From Eonycteris spelaea (taxonomy: Eukaryota > Chordata > Mammalia > Chiroptera > Pteropodidae): DNA of 64,000 bases. The stretch lies in assembly GCA_003508835.1 (NCBI GenBank), contig PUFA01000012.1, forward strand, positions 19,200,001 to 19,264,000, read 5' to 3'. Made by a program: the position numbers and the translations under genes. Each line of letters starts with the position of its first letter. Position 1 is the first letter of the stretch. The notes under the pieces are model-generated. The model had not been told where the DNA came from. It ran no database searches and was given only the letters and a program-made list of their open reading frames with translations. Positions 36,440 to 48,440 of the stretch are shown in pieces.

Positions 36440-36708
36440 GTAAGAGTAGGAGTAGAGCCCTCATGATGGGATTAGAGCCCTTATAAAGGAGACCCCTGAG
36501 AGCTCCCATGTCCCTTTAACTATGTGAGGACACAGTGTGAAGACACTGTCTGTGAACCAGGAAGAGGGCTCTTACCAAACACCAAATCTGCTGGTTCCTT
36601 GATCTTGGACTGCCCAGCCTCCAGAACTGTAAGAAATAAATTTCTATTGCTTATAAGCCATCCATTCTGTGGTATTCTGTTACAGCTGCCTGAATGAGCT
36701 AAGACATC
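36440..36708 (+). mobile_element. MLT1 LTR, 3' two thirds
   Basis: 'gccctcatgatgggattaga', 'aactatgtgaggacacagtg', 'aaccaggaagagggctctta', 'gatcttggactgcccagcct', 'ccagaactgtaagaaataaa' and 'gttacagctgcctgaatgag' are a clear LTR match with its polyadenylation signal. Confidence 0.88.
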
Positions 36709-36709
36709 A

Positions 36710-37084
36710 GGTGATTTAGTTCAAAAATCTACTCAGCACTTTAAAAATCTCAACCGGTGCACAGTTAGGTTTAAGAACCAGTTCTTTTACCAACTTCTAT
36801 GGCTCGGATCCAAGGTGCATGGATATCAGAAAAGAGAAGGATCTACTGTGAAACAAGAATTAGTGAATGTGTTGGTCATTCTCCTTTGCATCCCCAGATC
36901 TTTCTGTTCTGCTCTGTGTCTCAAGAGACTGGCCAGCATGGATTGCTTCTTCTTTTTTATCCCCCCCCCCCAGCTTGCCTCCTTCAGCCAAATGGGAAGT
37001 ATCAGCAGGAGATCAGAAAGTGGGAATAAAAAGAGGCTGATGTGGATTTTTTTGGCCCCACTCTCTGCCCTGCATTGTGATTTT
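36710..37084. other. Unassigned, with an 11-nt C run
   Basis: C11 at 36961-36971 follows a T-rich stretch. The plus-strand frames at 36799-37093 overlap in two registers and have no similarity that I know. Confidence 0.5.
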
Positions 37085-37330
37085 TGGCGGTGACTATTTT
37101 CTTGCCCCTACAGACCCTCCTAGAAGCGCTTCCTGCAAGGCCCCAGCTCCCACTGACTGCTGGGTTCTAGTAACCCCACCACCTCTGCCTGCCCACCAAG
37201 CCCAGTGGTGGCCTCCTACTACCTCTAGTTCTAGAGCATCTCAGCCTCCTTTGCTGATTCCTTTAACTTTATTACATGTCTCTAAGTGGTCCCTATTAAC
37301 ATTTCTTTTTCAGCCAGCAACCTGACTGCT
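37085..37330 (+). mobile_element. Old dispersed repeat, related to 29110-29590
   Basis: 'ctgctgggttctagtaaccc', 'agcccagtggtggcctccta' and 'gtctctaagtggtccctatt' share order with the right half of the repeat at 29.1-29.6 kb (recalled consensus: a ggggtggtaacggcttcctgc-like block, then a short 'aaatagtccctt' end). Confidence 0.45.
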
Positions 37331-37577
37331 TCAGTAAGACTATAATTGAAAAATAAAAAATATTAAACATTGAAAAATATGGCCCAAGATATGGCAAAAC
37401 CTGGAAGAACCCTCTGAATCTAAAGGTCAGAAGAAATTGTGTTTAGTATGGTGACTCACAATGAATGAATTATACAGTCTTTTAAGACTTTGGTAATACG
37501 TGTGGGGACTGATGTGGTAAGTTCCTTTTAGTCACAACATCCTATTCCCCAGCCATGTTCAATAATGGATCATAAGG

Positions 37578-37762
37578 AACATTTACTGAGTACTTAGTAT
37601 GCACCAGGAATTGTTCTAACCACATCACATAAATTATTCCACTTAATCATCCCAACAAGCATATATTAACACTACAACTCTTATACATATGAGGAAACTT
37701 AGAATGAAAGCGGTTAACTTGCCCAAGGTCACCAGCTAGTCAGTGATGTAGCCCCTGGGATT
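37578..37762 (-). mobile_element. MIR SINE
   Basis: 'catttactgagtacttagta', 'tgcaccaggaattgttctaa', 'ctcttatacatatgaggaaa' and 'acttgcccaaggtcaccagc' are the reversed MIR from the 3' end. Confidence 0.87.
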
Positions 37763-37764
37763 TC

Positions 37765-38998
37765 CCTTAAACCTCTTTCCTGGGATGAAGCATCTCTCTG
37801 GAAGAGGACATATCTATTCAGGTACCCTCTGACCATACTGGTGTCAAGTAGAGCCCTTTTCCACACTCAGACCTCAAAATGCTCTTTGAGAGGAAAACAA
37901 TCTTTAACAGCCTCAGCTGGGTGACAGACCCTGAAAAGTCTTCTCGGTGTGACTGCTGAGTGTCTAGCACGCCTTCCCCAGTCTTCGAACTTTCTCTATC
38001 CCCCTCCTTCTATATTTTACTCTTTAAGTTTCTCCTACTCCACTAGAGCCCCTTTAGAATAACTCTGGAGAAATCTGGATGCTCCAAGCTGAGAGGACAT
38101 AAGATTCTATGACATAAAGGGTGTTTTTCAGTCCTAAATCTACTGCTTTCTATCCCCCGGTACAGCTGTAAGCTGGCACATAAATATCAAGCAATCAGAA
38201 ACTGCCTCACAAAATTCACTCCTGCCTGCTAAAAGCAGGCAGAGCCTGTGTGTGAGGATGGGAGTGGGAAGGTGTTGAATTGCAGGTCACTCCAAGTTGC
38301 AGTTACTGTCAGATCTTCCGTAAAGGGAGCTTGGAGGCTAATCCCACACAAGTGTAAAGCAATTTGCACTTCACTCAGATGTTGGTTATTAACAGGATGT
38401 TCCCACCACTTCATCTCTATTGCACAGCTGCGGAGTCCTTAGGGGAAAGGTTGTTCAAGACTGGAAAGTCTTAGTTTTCTTATTAATTGATGTTTGAAAT
38501 AGTGAAAAGAAACTCATCTGCAGGATGCTGCACATGCCCCAAGTCCCACATGCTCACCAGCTAGCAGACTGTGAAGGTGCACTCACGAGCCTGCTTCCAC
38601 CGTCCTCACAACAGATGTCCTTGTGCGGGCATGAAGTGATGGGGGTCGTCGCATTGCTTAAGGGGAGCTAATAAGTCAATTCCCAATTGCACAAATTGTG
38701 AATTAGTCACATGATCCAAGTGGACCTTCTCCAAATGCCATTGAGTAGGGAGGAGCTCACCAGTCTTATGCCTGCCTCTCTTCCCCACAGTACTCGCTCA
38801 TTAACCAGTGGGAGCCCACCTCCCCTTTGCTCTTCTCATGAAGTTTCTGTGGTTGGTTGCAATCTCAGATCTCGGATTCTGAGAGTTTTATCAAGTCTGG
38901 GAATGGCAGCAGCTTTCATCCTGTCTCTAAGTGCAGCGTGACTATGGAAGATGTTGTTGCAAAGTTATCTGAGGCAACCTCTGTATTTAGTGGGATGA
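37765..38998. other. Intronic stretch, unassigned
   Basis: No exon or clear repeat. Short frames on both strands lack splice context or similarity. Confidence 0.5.
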
Positions 38999-38999
38999 T

Positions 39000-39235
39000 T
39001 GATCACTTAGCAATGCCTACCATGTGTATAGGAGTAGGGCTAGCTCGTGTGCCACACGTATATCACTCTACTACTCTGATGATGCAACTTTTAGCAGAGG
39101 AAACTGAGAGCTGCGGATGTGAAAATGACATTCTCAAATTCCTGCAGCTACCAACTGGCAGTTGAGATGTGGGCCCGGCTAGGTTCTCTGACTCCTGCTG
39201 CAGTGCTCTGTCTCACGACACCACACTGCTTATTC
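39000..39235 (-). mobile_element. MIR-like SINE, strongly diverged
   Basis: 'gcaatgcctaccatgtgtat', 'gcagaggaaactgagagctg', 'cctgcagctaccaactggca' and 'ctctgtctcacgacaccaca' then 'ctgctt' follow the reversed MIR order. The frame at 38857-39165 overlaps this repeat and is not called as a gene. Confidence 0.55.
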
Positions 39236-41500
39236 TGTGACTTCCTACACAGCTGCACAGGTGCTTCCAGGATCCAGCGCCCAGCACTTCAGCATCAAAG
39301 TTTAACACAAATGTACCTCTTCAGCCTTTTTTTGAGGTTTTGCCAGTGAAAGCTAATCCCCCACAACATCTGAAACAGAATTTTAAAAATCAAATCCTCT
39401 GAAGGGGCAACACTATGGAACTAGACCAAGCCAGGAAATAGGCCCTTAGGAAATGGGCAAGCCCATGAGCCTCTCCACGCAAATATCAGTCGGAGAGGAC
39501 CTTGAACTGAGCCAGACTGGGATGTCAGCTAACAAGGCACTGTCCCTTCAGACATCGCTGCAGATCCCTGAATGGGGTGATCAATACTTTCAAGCAGCAT
39601 TCCTGAAGCATGCTCTACAATACACTAGCTCTACAAGCAGCTCCTGGAAATAAAGCATCCTGTGGTCAAATGAGTTTTGAAAACTGTCATGCAGAATACA
39701 TATTAAGAGAGGAGTTCGACAGGAAAAAAGTGTGTTAATTTTTCTAAAATTTTTGTTATTTAAACTTCCTTTTCTCCTCATAAAATACATATATTAATAT
39801 CCAAGAAAATGCTTTCAAAGGAGTTAGCGCTAAAATGTTAAGAAAATAGGCATCTTTTAATTTCTCTAAGAGCACAGAAAACACAAGTGGAACAAGTTGC
39901 CTTCCATACTCCACATGTGGCGAAGTGCCCAAAACAAATTTTGTTCGACATTTATTAAATTAATGAACAAGTGAGAAGCCTCTGAATGCATTCAATATTT
40001 TGCACAACTTCCATAGGCTCTGCCTTTATTTTTCCCTGATATTTGTCTTGACCAGCTTCTCTCCCCTATCTCATTAAAATGTTTAGCTTCTATCAGAAGC
40101 CAAGCTGCCACAAATTCTTATAATCATGAAACTCTATCTCAGTTGCAGAAGACAGAATGATAGAGATAACTGAGTTTTTCCTTAGCCCAGGGTAGATTCT
40201 GATGTGTGCCACAGGCTCCCTGCCTTCTCTCCACATTCAATTTATACCAGCTTTGTTTAGCTGGTGTAAATTTATTCCATAAGTCTTGCCCAGTGACAAA
40301 TCTGTAATGATGTCCATTTGATAGTCAGTAGCTACGTACCTGAATTCTCTTTTTACTGTGACCTAATAAGCAGCACCTACATATACATAGATTTTTTTAC
40401 TAGTTCCTGAAAATTTCTTCTTGAAGCCAAGAAATTTACAATACTTTATTCATCAATTAAAGAGTTGAAGCTGCTTACATGGAGTTGAGAGAAAGAATGG
40501 TGAAAGAGACATCCAGAGTTTAGGAAGCACATTCTTTTTGTTGAAGCCTGACTGTTTGGGCCTTGAGTCTACCCTGCCGTAGGCTGAGTCCTAAAATGTT
40601 CTAGACTATTATAGATGATAACAGTCCCTTCTCCACTCCAGCCTATTCAGGCTTTCTCCACATACCACAAAGCTCTCTGAATGTGTATTTTTCCCTTCTA
40701 TTCCTATTTCTTTCTTTGTAAACATCAGAATTTCAGAAAAATATAAAGGTTTGGTAGTCAGAAAATTACCCCAATGAATTTTCAATTCATTGCCAACCAC
40801 TTGGGTAAGCTTATTCTTTATGACAATTACCCGAAGACTGTCACAGATAATATCTTTATTAGAAGAGGAAAAATCATTGTCTTTCTTTTTCTCTTTCCCA
40901 TTCTTAAATGTCTATTTCCTCTGTCTGTAAATACACAAATATTTACAGCACACAATGCTTATTTTATGAAGAATATGTCTCTTTTTAAGCATCTCAAGAC
41001 TGCTAATGCTGTGACATTGCTCTTATTCATTTGTCATTAAGTCCATTGACAATGTATACCACCAGCAGTGAGTGGGGCCACATCTCTAAGTGGTGAAATT
41101 TCCCATCGCACTATTATCATCAGTGTCAATTCAAATGATCTTTAGTGATCAATATTTATTACATGCACCAATATTTTATAAGCACCAGAGTTGGGTACTG
41201 TCATGATAAAGAAGAATCAAATCAATAATAGCTGGAGTGCTTTGACACTTACCATGGGCTCTGTGCTAAGTTTCTGATGCTCATTCGCTCTTAGAAGCTA
41301 TACCTTCCATGCTGGTTCCTTGCTCAAAAGGTTAGAGGGTTTAGGAAATGTAATCCAAAATATATTGCTTTCTTGTGCCAACATCAATGGTTTAAGTGCC
41401 TAACTTTGGACCCCTAGTCTCCTAATAGCAACTCAAACCTTCTTTTCGCAGCCAAAGTGAATTTTTCACAGATGCTTCTGATTAAGTGCAATTTGTACTT
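39236..41500. other. Intronic stretch, unassigned
   Basis: About 2.3 kb with no exon, RNA or confident repeat. Confidence 0.5.
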
Positions 41501-41504
41501 TCCC

Positions 41505-41620
41505 ATGCATTTTCTCATTCATTCAACAAAGATTTAATGAGTGCATTGTGATGTTTCCAGCACCAAGGCCCTAGGGGTTCAGCATCAAACTAGACACATA
41601 CCAACCATCTCAAAGCAAAG
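41505..41620 (-). mobile_element. L2 LINE 3' end
   Basis: 'ctcattcattcaacaaagat' and 'ccagcaccaaggccctaggg' are the reversed L2 terminus. Confidence 0.65.
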
Positions 41621-41634
41621 CATTCAGTTTATAA

Positions 41635-41765
41635 TATACAAGCAATATCTTCATTTTAAAGGTAAGGAAACTGACCCTCGAGGAATTTATTAAGTAACTT
41701 GCCCAAGGTTACATTCAGTTTCCAATAGTGCTGAATGTGAAGCCAGTTTCTGTCCCAGGTTTTAA
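41635..41765 (-). mobile_element. MIR fragment
   Basis: 'ttaaaggtaaggaaactgac', 'aagtaacttgcccaaggtta' and 'tgaagccagtttctgtccca' are the reversed MIR core. Confidence 0.82.
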
Positions 41766-42109
41766 TATTCATTTATTTATTTATTATACTCTAGTTACCT
41801 TTCTTTACACAAAATATGAATATCAAAGAAGCCTTCCCTAATTCTGCTTCAAGGTAGCAAAGGTAGTCAGTATGGGGAAGGATGCTTCTTATCTCCTACC
41901 CACTGAGCCAGTGGGATTCTTGAGACAACAGCATATGCTCGACTTGATAGATGAAGAAAGCATATTTATAACCAAGTAATATGGATACAGGATACATTAA
42001 ATGAGGTAACTCATCTGTCCACTGTGGTATCTGATGGAGCTGGCCTGTGGCTGATAGAGTCAACTGTCTTCTGGCCCTGATATCAGTCAAGAACTCATCT
42101 ATGCATGGC

Positions 42110-42320
42110 CAAATGCCTTAGTTCAGCTCTAAATGCCAGCGTAATCCAAGACTTAATTCTTGGACTGCTTTTATTTTCTTTCTACATGGGTCTCTAGGTT
42201 ACCTCATCTTTTATGGTTTTAAATAAAATTGATAAGTGGATGACTTCCAAACTGATATCTCAAGCCCACATGTTATCTCTGAACATCAGACCCATTCATC
42301 TAACTGAGCTGTCCTAATCC
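42110..42320 (+). mobile_element. L2 LINE, ORF2 C-terminal region, left part
   Basis: 'gtggatgacttccaaactga', 'tatctcaagcccacatgtta' and 'catctaactgagctgtccta' match the L2 consensus order (tgacgactcccaaatttatatctccagcc ... atccaactgcct). The match continues at 43035 after an insertion. Confidence 0.72.
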
Positions 42321-43034
42321 CCACCTTGGTGCAGGAGGCACAGATGTTCTGTCCAAGGGAGGAGGCATTAAAAAAGAAAGCTCTGCCTGATGGGGCTGAT
42401 TTTACTTGGAACATAGGAAAAGTTATGGCTAAATGCCTTCTTGTCAAAAACCATGGAGATCTAAGTGGAGAGCAATTAAGAGAGGGCTAGAGTCCTACCG
42501 CGCTGTTAGCAACAATTATACCTGGTAGACCAGCCAGAAACTTAACAGATAGAACAAAGGGAAGAAGCCAAGAGGAACCCTCTGGGGTCAGGAAGGCCGT
42601 GGGGCTTGCCTAGGCTGCATCCTTTCTGAAAAATCAGAGCAGGATAGAGGGTAGACTCAAAAATATCTCTAAAGCTGCACACAGATCCTTCAGCAAAAAC
42701 ACGGAGGTCTTACTAACTCAAGGAGATAAAGCACAAACTCAGACTAACACTAGCTAAATATTAGGCTACTCTCACCCAGGGATGACTCCTGGGAAGCCCT
42801 GTTTTAAAAATGAAATTACACACTTATCCCTGATGGTCTGGCTCTTCCAGGACAGACTGAAGAGAGAATCTCAGAGCCCTGTCGGGGAATAACAAGGCAA
42901 AAGTGCAACTTCCTGAACTCTGACAACAGTCTCCACCCCCAACCCTCTGCCCTGCCTCCTCCCACAACCCAGACACTCCAACTTGTCAAGTGTGAAAATC
43001 TAACTGGACAAAGGGGTTTAAGCATAAGCTCAAC
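42321..43034. other. Unidentified insertion (~0.7 kb) splitting an L2
   Basis: The L2 match at 42110-42320 resumes at 43035-43106, so the intervening sequence entered later or is a rearranged piece. The left part is A/G-rich and the right part (42930-42970) is C-rich, 'ccacccccaaccctctgccc'. I recognise no LTR ends, no poly-A tail and no family. Confidence 0.5.
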
Positions 43035-43106
43035 TTCACACTCTGTCTCTCCACTTAACATTTTTCATAAGCATCTCAAACTTTACATATCAAAACTGAG
43101 CTCCTG
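43035..43106 (+). mobile_element. L2 LINE, right part
   Basis: 'ctctccacttaacatttttc' then 'ataagcatctcaaactttac' and 'atatcaaaactgagctcctg' match L2 directly downstream of the segment at 42110-42320. Confidence 0.75.
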
Positions 43107-43109
43107 ATA

Positions 43110-45425
43110 ACCACTGCTGAGTTTTCTAAGAAAAATTAGGGGGAAAAAAATCCAAATTAATGAGGGGAAATGAATAGCAACTTTGTTATCTGAGCAAAAA
43201 TGAAAATAAACAAAGGAAATAACAATGGAAAACAAGTAATAAACAAAATAAGATGCAAGGAACAAAATAAAGTATAATGCACAAATGTAAATAGACTGAA
43301 TTCTTTCACTACAATACAAAGACTGTCTTATTGGCTTAAAGAAACAGTTTACAAGATTCACAGTTAGGAAAGTAATAAAGGTTAAACATAAAAAAGCTGA
43401 ATTCAGTGAAATATAAATCTAACAAAAGCAGAATGGGTGATTTTAACAAACAAGATGTTTGAGGTTAAGCATTAAACAGGGTAAACAGAGGTGCCATGTA
43501 TTTATAAGTTGCACAATTTGTAAAAAAGATGTGTCATAAACCTGAATGCACACATACATAAAGATCATCTATATATGAGAAACAAAACCTATGCCGAAGA
43601 GTACTACAAAAATACAATTACTGCAGGAGATTTCAGTATACCTAAGAATGGACAGGTTTATTAGATAAACAATAAATAAGGCCATAGAAGAATTGGCTTA
43701 GTACAGAAAAATAAGTGTGTGCATGTATTTATACGTGCACACACACACACACACTGTGTATGTATGTACATATGCAAACACACATATGTATGTCTATGTA
43801 TGTATACTCACAAATACATATATATACATACCTCATCCTCATTGAAATAGGGAGACTGTTTTATGCCTATGGAACTTTATGTAAATTGGCTTTATAATAT
43901 AGCCACCAGTGAACTTTAATAAAATTAAAAAGTAGAGATTTTATAGGATATGTTCTCTAACAATAGTCAATAAAAATAGAAATAAAAAATTTAAAGAGTG
44001 ACCAAAAATTTTATTTACTTTGAAGTTTAAAAACACAATTCCTAGATAACTTTTGTGTTGAGGGTGAAACAAAAATAAACCTTAAACATTCTAGAAAGCA
44101 ACTAACAGAACACTTCTCATAGAAATATATGAGATTCACTGAAAAGCCTACTCTTCAGAAAAAATGTAACCTTAAATTCTTTTACTACTAAAGAATAAAG
44201 AATAAAAAAAAAGAAACTTAGTACTCATCTTAAGAAACTAGAAGAACAATAAAATAAATCAGAAGAAACTAGGAGGAGGAATTTCTAAAGATAAAAGCTA
44301 ACATCAACAAAATAGAAGACAAAGAAATACAAATATTAGAAAGGATAAGTAAGTTTGGGAAGTGGTTCTTTGAAAAATAATATAAAACAAAACTGACCAA
44401 CACCTAAAAGTCTGATTATAGATAAAAGAGAAAGAACAATCACAAATGTAGGAAGGATTAAAAGAATATTACATACAAATTATTTCTAAGGAAAAATGAT
44501 TTTTAGCAAAATATAAATTACTCAACCTACCTAAGAAGTGGAAAACTTGAATAGACCAGCAACTGTAAACAGGCTTATAAAGGTGATTAGATATCTACCA
44601 TTGAAAAGAGCACTAAGGCCAGATGGGTTCACAGCTGAGATTTGTCTAACCTTTACAGAATAGATAATTATGATGTTACTTCGACTGTTCTAGGCAACAG
44701 AAAAGGCTAGACAGCTCCCCAGTTCACTTCATGGAACAACATAAATTTACTACCAAAATCTGATAAAGAATAGTAGAAAAATAGAAAAGTATACACCAAT
44801 CTCATTTAGGAGTATAGAAATAAAAATTCTAAATAAAACATTGGCAAAAGAACCCAGCAGTGTATACAAAAATAAACTCTGATTAAATAGTTTATTCCAA
44901 TGATACAAGAAGAGCTAAATATCAGGAAATTTATTAATATAATTGATCAGAATATATTAAAGGACAGAAACTGTGATCATATCTATAGACACTGAAAACA
45001 ATACCAAACTTAAAGAATAGCTGGAAACTGCTTAAATAATTAGAAGAAAATCAAATACTAATAGAATTATTTCAATTAATAAAACCATTTCAATTAAAAG
45101 TACTATTTAGACAAGAATGCCATTATTGTTATTTAATATTTTCTGGAAAAGTTGTTTGAAAATATATTTAAAAAATTAAATAACTGGCAGAGACATTTTA
45201 AATTATAGCTAAAATAACCTCTTTTTTGCTAATTACATAATTGCATATCTAAAAAAGAAATAAGCCACTCTAATAAAATCTACCACTATTAAGAGAATTT
45301 GATAAAGTGCCTGAAAATAAAATAAAATATAAGAATTAAATACAGAAAATTTAAAAAGCTATTGGCTTGTCTCCATTTTAACAATAAGTACCCAGAAATG
45401 GAAATAGGAAAAATAGTCCACTTAT
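43110..45425 (+). mobile_element. Old L1, ORF2 region, heavily decayed
   Basis: A-rich plus-strand sequence with reverse-transcriptase-region landmarks: 'gtatacaccaatctcattta', 'aataaaacattggcaaaaga', 'tattccaatgatacaagaag' and 'ggacagaaactgtgatcata' then 'tctatagacactgaaaacaa'. These correspond to the L1 ORF2 palm region in order. Many stop codons and indels leave no coding frame. The boundaries are approximate. Confidence 0.78.
43736..43755. repeat. Short (AC)n within an alternating tract
   Basis: Ten AC units followed by degenerate 'tatgtatgtacatatg' alternations to about 43830. Confidence 0.9.
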
Positions 45426-45429
45426 AACA

Positions 45430-45769
45430 GTGAAAATTTTTTTTTAATTGCAAATAAATTTAATTTAAATTAAACTTTTTGGAGTTAATCGTAGATTCAT
45501 ATGCAATTGGGAGATAACACAAAAGATTTTTTTTGTACCTTCTACTCAGTTTCTCTCAATGGTAACATCTTAAAAAATGATAGTACAGTACTATAACCAG
45601 GATATTGACATTCACATAGAATATTTCCATCACCACAAGGATTCCTCATGTTGCCATTTTTAGAGTCATACTCACTTTCCTCACACACAAACCCTTAACT
45701 GCTGACATCGACTATTCTATCTTCTATTTATATCATTTTGTCAATTCAAATATTATTTAAATGGACTCA
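45430..45769 (-). mobile_element. Older L1, left part (split by a younger L1)
   Basis: 'gagttaatcgtagattcata', 'tcaatggtaacatcttaaaa', 'ccaggatattgacattcaca' and 'catcaccacaaggattcctc' are reversed L1M 3' UTR. The match stops at 45769 and resumes at 49055 with 'ctatgtaagcttttgggatt'. Confidence 0.85.
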
Positions 45770-47260
45770 GAGATTCCCAGTCAAGATGGCAGATTGGTGA
45801 ATGTTTTCTTTTCCTCCTCTCACAATCACATCAAAATTATAAGTGAATTACAGAGCAACCATTACTGAAAATTGCCTAACTCTAGCTGAAAAGAAGTCCT
45901 TCAACTAAGGACATACAGAAAAAGCCACCTCAAGACTGGTGGGAAGGGAAGAGATACAGGATGAGCTGGTCCCATGCCTACGTGTTGCAGTTAAAAATTG
46001 GGAGTGATATCTCGGCTACTGAGGTCCTCCTGGAGAAGCAAGAGGTCCCAGCCCTAAGCTGGGTTCCAGGAAGAGAAACCTCCACAAAATGTGGATGTAA
46101 AAATCAGCAGATTGTGGCTGAATGGGCTGGAGAGCTATGCAAGTCCCACACATTCCTCTTGGAGAGCCCATGCATGGACTTACTCACTGATGGACTTACT
46201 CACTCTGGACTTCAGTGCCGGAGCAACAGCTTGGAACACAACAGGGACAAACAGGAGAAACTGAGTTATCTGGCTTCAGGTAAAGGGCTGAAGGGGCAGC
46301 TTTCTTCTAGACAGAAGTGCTGGAAGACGCTGTTATTCCTTTGTTGAGCTCCCTCGCCCCAGCATGCAGGCACATGTGACTGCTATATCTGAATTTCCAT
46401 CAACCTGGCTAACACTGATCACCTCGCCCTGGTGATTCCTGAGATCCCACTCCTCATCCCCAAACTTGTGGGCCCACCCAAGCCACTTCCAGTGGCTTTT
46501 CCATAATAAACAGCCTGTACTGGCTCATGCTGTGGACTTTCCTAAAATCTCTCAAAGTTTCACAAAACCTAAACAAGGTACGGCCTCTGTGTGCCCTGTA
46601 CCTTTTGCCGAGCAGCCCCAGCCTGGCACTAGCAGCAGCTGGACTTAGTTTTTGGCTTGGCCTCGTGAGGCACCGCATGAGCCCTATGTGGGTGGCTCAT
46701 GCCAAGTTGCCTTGGACAGAATGCAGCTGAACTTGGCCTGTGGTAAGGTCACTTCCAGGGGTCCCCAATGTCAGCATACCCAGTGGCCAGCTTCCACTAG
46801 AGCTGGAGAACCATCTGAGGCCACATTCAAAGATGACAAACCCAAAGGGAAGACTAGGAAGGCACCAGAGCCCTGCCAAAGGGAATCCTGCTCTGTAGGG
46901 TCAACCTCTCACAAAGGCTCCTCTACTGTAGTCACCACATAATCTTCACAACCAATCAGCACGAGTTCAATCTTTCCCACTGACATACAAACAGCAACCA
47001 AGGCTCAACGACAATAGGAGGGCACAAATAACCTATAAAAAGGACACCCCTGGAACACCTGGCTCAGGTGACCAGGGAAGACTGTGTCACTGGGTCCCAA
47101 AGGACATCTACTACATAAGGCCACTCTACTGAGACTGGGAGACAGAACAGCCCTACCTAATACATAGAAACAAACACAGGAAGGCAGCCAAAATGGGGAG
47201 ACAAAGAAACACGTCCCAAACGAAAGAACAGAACAAAGCTCCAAAAAAGAATGAAACAAA

Positions 47261-48120
47261 ATGGAGACAAGTAATCTACCAGATGCAGAGTTCAAAACAT
47301 GGGTTATAAGGATGGTCAAGGAACTTAGGGGAAGAGTAGATGAACTCAGTGAGAACTTTAACAACAAAAACAAAACAACAGAAAACATTAAAATTGAGAT
47401 AGAAAACATAAAAAAGAACCAGTCAGAAATGAAGAATACAATAACTGAAATGAAGAATACCTTAGGAGGAACCAACAGTAAATTAGATGAAGCAGAAGAT
47501 CAAATCAGTGATTTAGAAGATAAAGTAGCAGAAAATACCCAATCAGAACAGCGATGAGAAAAAAGAATCCAAAAGAAAATGAGGATAGTTTAAGGATCCT
47601 CTGGGATAACATCAAGCATATCAACATTCACATCATAGTGGCACCAGATGGAGAGAGAGAGAAAGCAAAGAATCGAAACCCTATATGAAGAAATAATGAT
47701 GGAAAACTTCCCTCACCTGGTGAAGGAAATAGACATAACAACCCTAGGAAGCAAAAAGAGTCCCAAACAAGATGAACCCAAAAAGGCTCACACCAAGACA
47801 TATCATAATTAAAATGTGAAAGGTTAAAGGCAAAGAGAAAATCTTAAAAGCAGCAAGAGAAAAGCAGTTACTTATCTACAAGGGAGTACCCATAAGACTA
47901 TCAGCTGATTTCTCAACAGAAATGTTGCAGGCCAGAAGGGATTGGCAGAAAATATTCAGTGATGGAACACAAGGACCTACAACCCAATTACTCTACCCAG
48001 TAAAGCTATCATTTAGAATTGAAGGACTAATAAAGAGCTTCTCAGACAAAAAAAAAAAAATGCTAAAAGAGTTCATCAACACCAAAACAGATTTACAAGA
48101 AATGTTGGAGGGATTTATTT
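47261..48120 (+). pseudogene. L1 ORF1 (RNA-binding protein), broken
   Basis: The first 98 codons are open and give the ORF1p coiled-coil region, with NKTTENIKIEIENIKKNQSE and NSKLDEAEDQISDLEDKVAE. A stop follows at 47555. Further on, in shifted frames, come the RRM-like and C-terminal segments, including YKGVPIRLSADFST, LQARRDWQKIF and a final LQEMLEGFI before the stop at 48118. ORF1p forms trimers that coat L1 RNA. Frameshifts and stops make this copy non-functional. Confidence 0.88.
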
Positions 48121-48159
48121 AAGAAGAAAAAAGAAATAAGATGAGAAATATATATGAAT

Positions 48160-48440
48160 AATAAAATGGCAAAACTATATTTCTATAGACAATCACTTTA
48201 GATGTAAATGGATTAAATGTTCCAATCAAGAGACAGTAGCTGAATGGATAAGACAACAAGACCCTCATATATGCTACCTATAAGAGACTCACTTCAGATT
48301 GAAAAATGCACAGACTGAAAGTAAAGCGATGGAAAAATATATTTCATGAAAATAAAAACAACAACAAAAAAGCTAGGGGCAATACTTATACTAGACAAAA
48401 TAGACTTTAAGACAAAGGCTACAACAAGAGGTAAGGACCC
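48160..48440 (+). pseudogene. L1 ORF2 endonuclease N-terminus, broken and truncated
   Basis: Nucleotides 'gatgtaaatggattaaatgt', 'tgctacctataagagactca' and the later frame with GAILILDKIDFKTKATTRG correspond to the start of the L1 endonuclease domain. Several stops lie within it. At about 48437-48441 the sequence jumps to 'cttctgggtatttatccaaa', which belongs near the 3' end of the element, so the rest of the endonuclease and the reverse transcriptase are deleted. Confidence 0.85.

Noticed and set aside
38857..39165. 102-aa plus-strand frame as a possible processed gene
   Set aside because: Its 3' half coincides with a reversed MIR-like repeat and the rest has no similarity that I recognise.
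45961..46942. Cluster of plus-strand frames upstream of L1 ORF1
   Set aside because: They fall in the L1 5' UTR, overlap in several registers and match no known protein.
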